In this document: positions 7,619-9,415 of the stretch, one piece after another
How the letters are laid out: each line of letters opens with the position of its first letter
Numbering within the stretch: the first letter of the stretch is position 1
From: a bacterium
Lineage (GTDB): Bacteria > Bacillota > Clostridia > Christensenellales > CAG-138
Length of the DNA: 9,415 nucleotides
NCBI GenBank assembly: GCA_029218485.1
Contig: JAQXRK010000247.1
Span: 1 to 9,415, forward strand
Direction: 5' to 3'
Position numbers and translations under genes: made by a program
The notes under the pieces: model-generated
The model's input: only the letters and a program-made list of their open reading frames with translations
Databases searched by the model: none
Told to the model about the DNA's origin: nothing

Positions 7619-7640
7619 AGAGGCAACGATACTGTATCAA
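7614..7640 (-). promoter_or_regulatory. Candidate promoter for the minus-strand operon
   Basis: On the minus strand a -35-like TTGATA (7640-7635, 5 of 6 consensus) is followed by a 15-nt spacer and TATTAT (7619-7614, 5 of 6). The start would be near 7607, giving an 84-nt leader before the ATG at 7523. The spacer is short; TATGAC at 7616-7611 would give 18 nt but a poorer -10. Its -10 overlaps that of the plus-strand promoter. Confidence 0.45.
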
Positions 7641-7686
7641 AGCGTGTGGCCGCTACTCCACTATTCTAGCGTCCGCAGCGCTCAAT

Positions 7687-7695
7687 AAAGGAGGT
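7687..7695 (+). promoter_or_regulatory. Orphan strong Shine-Dalgarno sequence in the leader
   Basis: AAAGGAGGT is a near-perfect ribosome site, but no ATG, GTG or TTG occurs at a normal distance. The nearest ATG (7712) is 17 nt past the last G of GGAGG and the likely true start (7823) is 128 nt away. The 7712 ATG is in frame with the ATPase and would add 37 residues. Confidence 0.5.
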
Positions 7696-7696
7696 A

Positions 7697-7833
7697 CAGA
7701 CAACAAACCGCATGGCTCGCGGTGCGGCAGCGTGGAGACCTGTCGTAATGCATCCGCCACTTTTGCGGGCGAATGCGAGGTGGGCAGTTGATGAAGTTCG
7801 TGCCCATCAGAGCCGGAAGCACATGGCAAAAGT
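7697..7833 (+). promoter_or_regulatory. Structured 5' leader and translation-start region of the ATPase gene
   Basis: Three consecutive hairpins can be drawn by eye. The first pairs ACCGC (7707-7711) with GCGGT (7719-7723). The second pairs GCAT and CCGC (7750-7757) with GCGG (7765-7768) and ATGC (7773-7776), with a 7-nt loop CACTTTT. The third is an 8-bp stem with one G-U pair, GGTGGGCA (7779-7786) with TGCCCATC (7801-7808), and a 14-nt loop. ACTTTTGC (7759-7766, mostly loop) is perfectly complementary to GCAAAAGT (7826-7833), codons 2-4 of the ATPase. I do not recognise a named riboswitch class. It could be a cis-regulatory leader or simply GC-rich sequence. Confidence 0.35.
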
Positions 7834-9037
7834 TACACTCAAAGGCATCAAGAAGATCTACCCCTACTCCGGCAACGACGAAAAGAAGTCGAAGAAGAAA
7901 AAGGGTGATCAGCCGGCAGCAGAAGAGAGCAAGCCGAATCTGCTGCGGACGGACAAGGGCGTTGTCGCCGTGCAGGATTTCAATCTGGAAATCGCGGACA
8001 AAGAGTTCATCGTTCTCGTTGGACCGTCCGGCTGCGGCAAATCCACGACGCTGCGCATGATCGCGGGTCTTGAGGAGATCTCCGAGGGCGAGCTGTACAT
8101 CGGCGACCGTCTGGTCAACGACGTGGCCCCGAAGGATCGCGATATCGCGATGGTCTTCCAGAACTACGCGCTCTACCCGCACATGACCGTGTACGAGAAC
8201 ATGGCCTTTGCGCTCAAGCTTCGCAAGCTCCCGAAGGCGGAGATCGACAAGAAGGTGCGCGAGGCGGCCGAAATTCTCGATATCACCGAGTACCTGCAGA
8301 GAAAGCCCAAGGCGCTTTCCGGCGGCCAGCGCCAGCGCGTCGCCATCGGCCGTGCCATCGTGCGCGAGCCGCAGGTCTTCCTCATGGACGAGCCGCTGTC
8401 CAACCTTGACGCCAAGTTGAGGAACCAGATGCGCGCTGAGATCATCAAGCTCCGCCAGCGCATCGATACCACGTTCGTTTATGTTACGCACGATCAGACC
8501 GAGGCTATGACGCTCGGCGACCGCATCGTCATCATGAAGGACGGTTTCATCCAGCAGATCGGCACGCCGCAGCAGGTGTTCGATACACCGTCGAACCTGT
8601 TCGTCGCGGGCTTCATCGGCACGCCGCAGATGAACTTCTTTAACGCCAAGCTGCAGAAGGCCGCAAACGGCGACTATTACGTCACCGTAGACGGCATCGA
8701 CTTCGGTCTCAGCGCCGAGAAGCAGCAGATTCTGCGCGACAAAGGCATCGAGCCGCAGGATATCACGCTCGGCGTACGTCCGGAGCACATCATGCTCTGC
8801 TCGGAAACCGCCGTCGAGAGCCATATCAAGGCCACGGTGGACGTGTCGGAAATGATGGGTTCGTCCATCCATCTGCATGTCAACGCCAACGGCAAGGACG
8901 TCGTTCTCGTGCTGGCGACCGTCGACCTGCCCGCAGAGCACCGCATGGGCTTCCACTATGGCGATCCCGTCAACTTCACGTTCGGCGGCAATGTCATGCA
9001 CCTGTTCGGCGCGGACGGCAACAACCTGCTCTACTGA
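7823..9037 (+). CDS. ugpC: Carbohydrate ABC-importer ATPase (MsmK/UgpC/MalK type)
   Basis: Cytoplasmic ATPase of 404 residues that energises sugar or glycerol-phosphate ABC importers. The nucleotide-binding domain has Walker A G-P-S-G-C-G-K-S-T (67-75), Q-loop Gln113 in M-V-F-Q-N-Y-A-L-Y-P-H, signature L-S-G-G-Q-R-Q-R (165-172), Walker B V-F-L-M-D-E (185-190), D-loop S-N-L-D, and switch His223. A MalK-type regulatory TOBE/OB region fills about 240-404. Residues 16-46 are a Lys/Glu-rich insertion between the first two strands, making it longer than the usual 360-380 residues; gut Clostridia homologues with such insertions are known to me. The start at 7823 (M-A-K-V-T-L-K-G-I-K-K-I-Y) is chosen by family alignment although its ribosome site (GGAAG, 3 nt away) is poor; an in-frame ATG lies at 7712. 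No permease or binding protein is adjacent, so it is probably a shared ATPase serving several importers (inference). The symbol is family-level; msmX/msmK are equally valid. Confidence 0.93.
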   Translation: MAKVTLKGIKKIYPYSGNDEKKSKKKKGDQPAAEESKPNLLRTDKGVVAVQDFNLEIADKEFIVLVGPSGCGKSTTLRMIAGLEEISEGELYIGDRLVNDVAPKDRDIAMVFQNYALYPHMTVYENMAFALKLRKLPKAEIDKKVREAAEILDITEYLQRKPKALSGGQRQRVAIGRAIVREPQVFLMDEPLSNLDAKLRNQMRAEIIKLRQRIDTTFVYVTHDQTEAMTLGDRIVIMKDGFIQQIGTPQQVFDTPSNLFVAGFIGTPQMNFFNAKLQKAANGDYYVTVDGIDFGLSAEKQQILRDKGIEPQDITLGVRPEHIMLCSETAVESHIKATVDVSEMMGSSIHLHVNANGKDVVLVLATVDLPAEHRMGFHYGDPVNFTFGGNVMHLFGADGNNLLY

Positions 9038-9081
9038 GCGGCAGCAGCGGAGCACCGGCTCCCTGCATAAAACGGTGCAGC

Positions 9082-9117
9082 AAAGCGCCGCAGCCAAAGA
9101 TGGCTGCGGCGCTTTTT
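9082..9117 (+). terminator. Strong intrinsic terminator after the ATPase gene
   Basis: A perfect 14-bp stem pairs AAAGCGCCGCAGCC (9082-9095) with GGCTGCGGCGCTTT (9102-9115) around the 6-nt loop AAAGAT, and the T-run continues to 9117. It begins 45 nt after the stop codon. Confidence 0.93.
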
Positions 9118-9138
9118 CGCGTTCCGATCCGGTGTGTG

Positions 9139-9170
9139 CGCTGTGAGTCCGCGTGGAAAACGCAAACAGC
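9139..9170. repeat. Hairpin repeat, copy 1
   Basis: GCTGT (9140-9144) pairs with ACAGC (9166-9170); inside it GCGT (9151-9154) pairs with ACGC (9160-9163) around the loop GGAAA. It aligns with copy 2 at 9202-9235, 63 bp away. Confidence 0.55.
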
Positions 9171-9201
9171 ATGAACATACCAGCGCCAACCGGCACACCC
9201 A

Positions 9202-9235
9202 CGCTGTACGGCCACGCGGGAAACGCAAAAGCAGC
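9202..9235. repeat. Hairpin repeat, copy 2
   Basis: GCTGT (9203-9207) pairs with GCAGC (9231-9235, one G-U pair); inside it GCG (9216-9218) pairs with CGC (9224-9226) around the same GGAAA loop. Relative to copy 1 both partners of one T-A pair are absent, so the fold is kept. Confidence 0.55.
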
Positions 9236-9365
9236 GCCATGCCGCAATCCGCCATAGAGCGCTGCTTGATCCTTCCAAATGGAAGCCCTTTCGTTCCCAC
9301 CCGGCCATCCGCGGCCGCAGCATTGTCCGCCCGTCCGCTTCCCGGCGGGCGCCACCCGATTTTGC

Positions 9366-9389
9366 AAAAAAACCGATGAGCGCGCGGTT
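9366..9389 (-). terminator. Weak candidate terminator of glmS
   Basis: On the minus strand AACCG (9389-9385, starting within the glmS stop codon) and CGGTT (9375-9371) can form a 5-bp stem with a 9-nt loop, followed by a run of T (9372-9366). The stem is short, so this is tentative. Confidence 0.4.
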
Positions 9390-9415
9390 ACTCCACCGTC
9401 ACGCTCTTTGCCAGA
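9388..9415 (-). CDS. glmS: C-terminal end of glutamine-fructose-6-phosphate aminotransferase (GlmS), partial
   Basis: Only the last eight codons and the stop lie in the window: Leu-Ala-Lys-Ser-Val-Thr-Val-Glu, TAA. This matches the near-invariant tail of GlmS (E. coli GlmS also ends in these eight residues). In that enzyme the tail closes over the active site and its Lys (Lys603 in E. coli) forms the Schiff base with fructose-6-phosphate. GlmS makes glucosamine-6-phosphate, the entry step to UDP-GlcNAc for peptidoglycan and wall polymers. The gene is convergent with the ATPase gene and begins beyond the right edge, so its promoter and any glmS ribozyme cannot be seen. The call rests on eight residues, but the motif is highly specific and ends exactly at a stop codon. 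Confidence 0.85.

Larger units (their letters stand above)
9038..9387. other. Intergenic region between convergent ATPase and glmS genes
   Basis: It holds the ATPase terminator, two small hairpin repeats and a weak candidate glmS terminator. Open frames exist on both strands (for example 9134-9379 plus) but show no recognisable protein, no good ribosome site and repetitive Arg/Lys/Pro content that follows from the hairpin repeats. No gene is supported. A further small hairpin, CTTCC-AAAT-GGAAG, lies near 9271-9284. Confidence 0.7.

Noticed and set aside
7524..7640. Upstream ATG giving a 39-residue longer first NAGPA protein
   Set aside because: The extension lacks export character, would precede the predicted transcription start, and the signal peptide begins at 7523.
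7640..7822. Guanidine (ykkC) or other known riboswitch, or a hammerhead-like core around TTGATGAAG
   Set aside because: CTAGCGTCCGC only loosely resembles a ykkC segment and the other conserved blocks are absent; the hammerhead core CTGATGA and its GAAA partner are not present.
7682..9367. A 561-codon open frame on the minus strand opposite the ABC ATPase
   Set aside because: It is in the same register as the ATPase codons and runs through the terminator and hairpin repeats; it has no recognisable domain.
9134..9379. Small plus-strand protein with repeated P-R-G-K-R-K
   Set aside because: The peptide repeat is only the translation of the two hairpin repeats; there is no ribosome site, it lies after a strong terminator and runs toward the glmS 3' end.

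Overview
The window looks like a GC-rich Firmicute chromosome, most likely a gut-type Clostridium relative (inference). The reasons are dockerin-type EF-hand repeats, a lysine-rich clostridial-style UgpC/MsmK ATPase, a TtcA-family tRNA thiolase of the Firmicutes type, and Shine-Dalgarno-led genes. No tRNA, rRNA, CRISPR array, transposase or phage gene was seen.

Layout. A tightly packed minus-strand operon fills positions 1-7523. In order of transcription it holds: a secreted phosphodiester glycosidase (NAGPA domain) with two dockerin loops (6435-7523); a second secreted NAGPA paralogue (5284-6438, ATGA overlap with the first); a TtcA-like tRNA 2-thiocytidine synthetase (4437-5267, 16 nt later); a 1111-residue lipoprotein with four lamin-tail domains, a chitobiase-like beta-sandwich and a CotH kinase domain (1042-4377); and a third NAGPA paralogue, a lipoprotein with a Pro/Thr-rich stalk, cut by the left window edge (1-1019). 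Four of the five products are exported. Together they look like an extracellular module that adds phosphate (CotH) and trims sugar-phosphodiesters (NAGPA) on proteins or glycans at the cell surface. That joint role is inference; the domains are seen in the sequence.

Positions 7524-7822 form a divergent control region. Two promoter-like elements on opposite strands share the same -10 AT core, giving predicted starts about 18 bp apart. The rightward transcript has a leader of roughly 200 nt with three predicted hairpins and a strong Shine-Dalgarno sequence that sits far from any start codon. It leads into a complete sugar-importer ATPase (7823-9037, MsmK/UgpC/MalK type) that ends in a strong intrinsic terminator.

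Positions 9118-9387 are intergenic between convergent genes and carry two tandem copies of a small hairpin repeat. The last 28 bases are the extreme C-terminus of glmS on the minus strand (L-A-K-S-V-T-V-E then stop), a gene that can be recognised from its invariant tail.

The most notable items are the three-paralogue NAGPA plus CotH cluster with a motif-eroded third paralogue, the shared -10 divergent promoter, the long structured leader of the ATPase gene, and the compensated hairpin repeats next to glmS.
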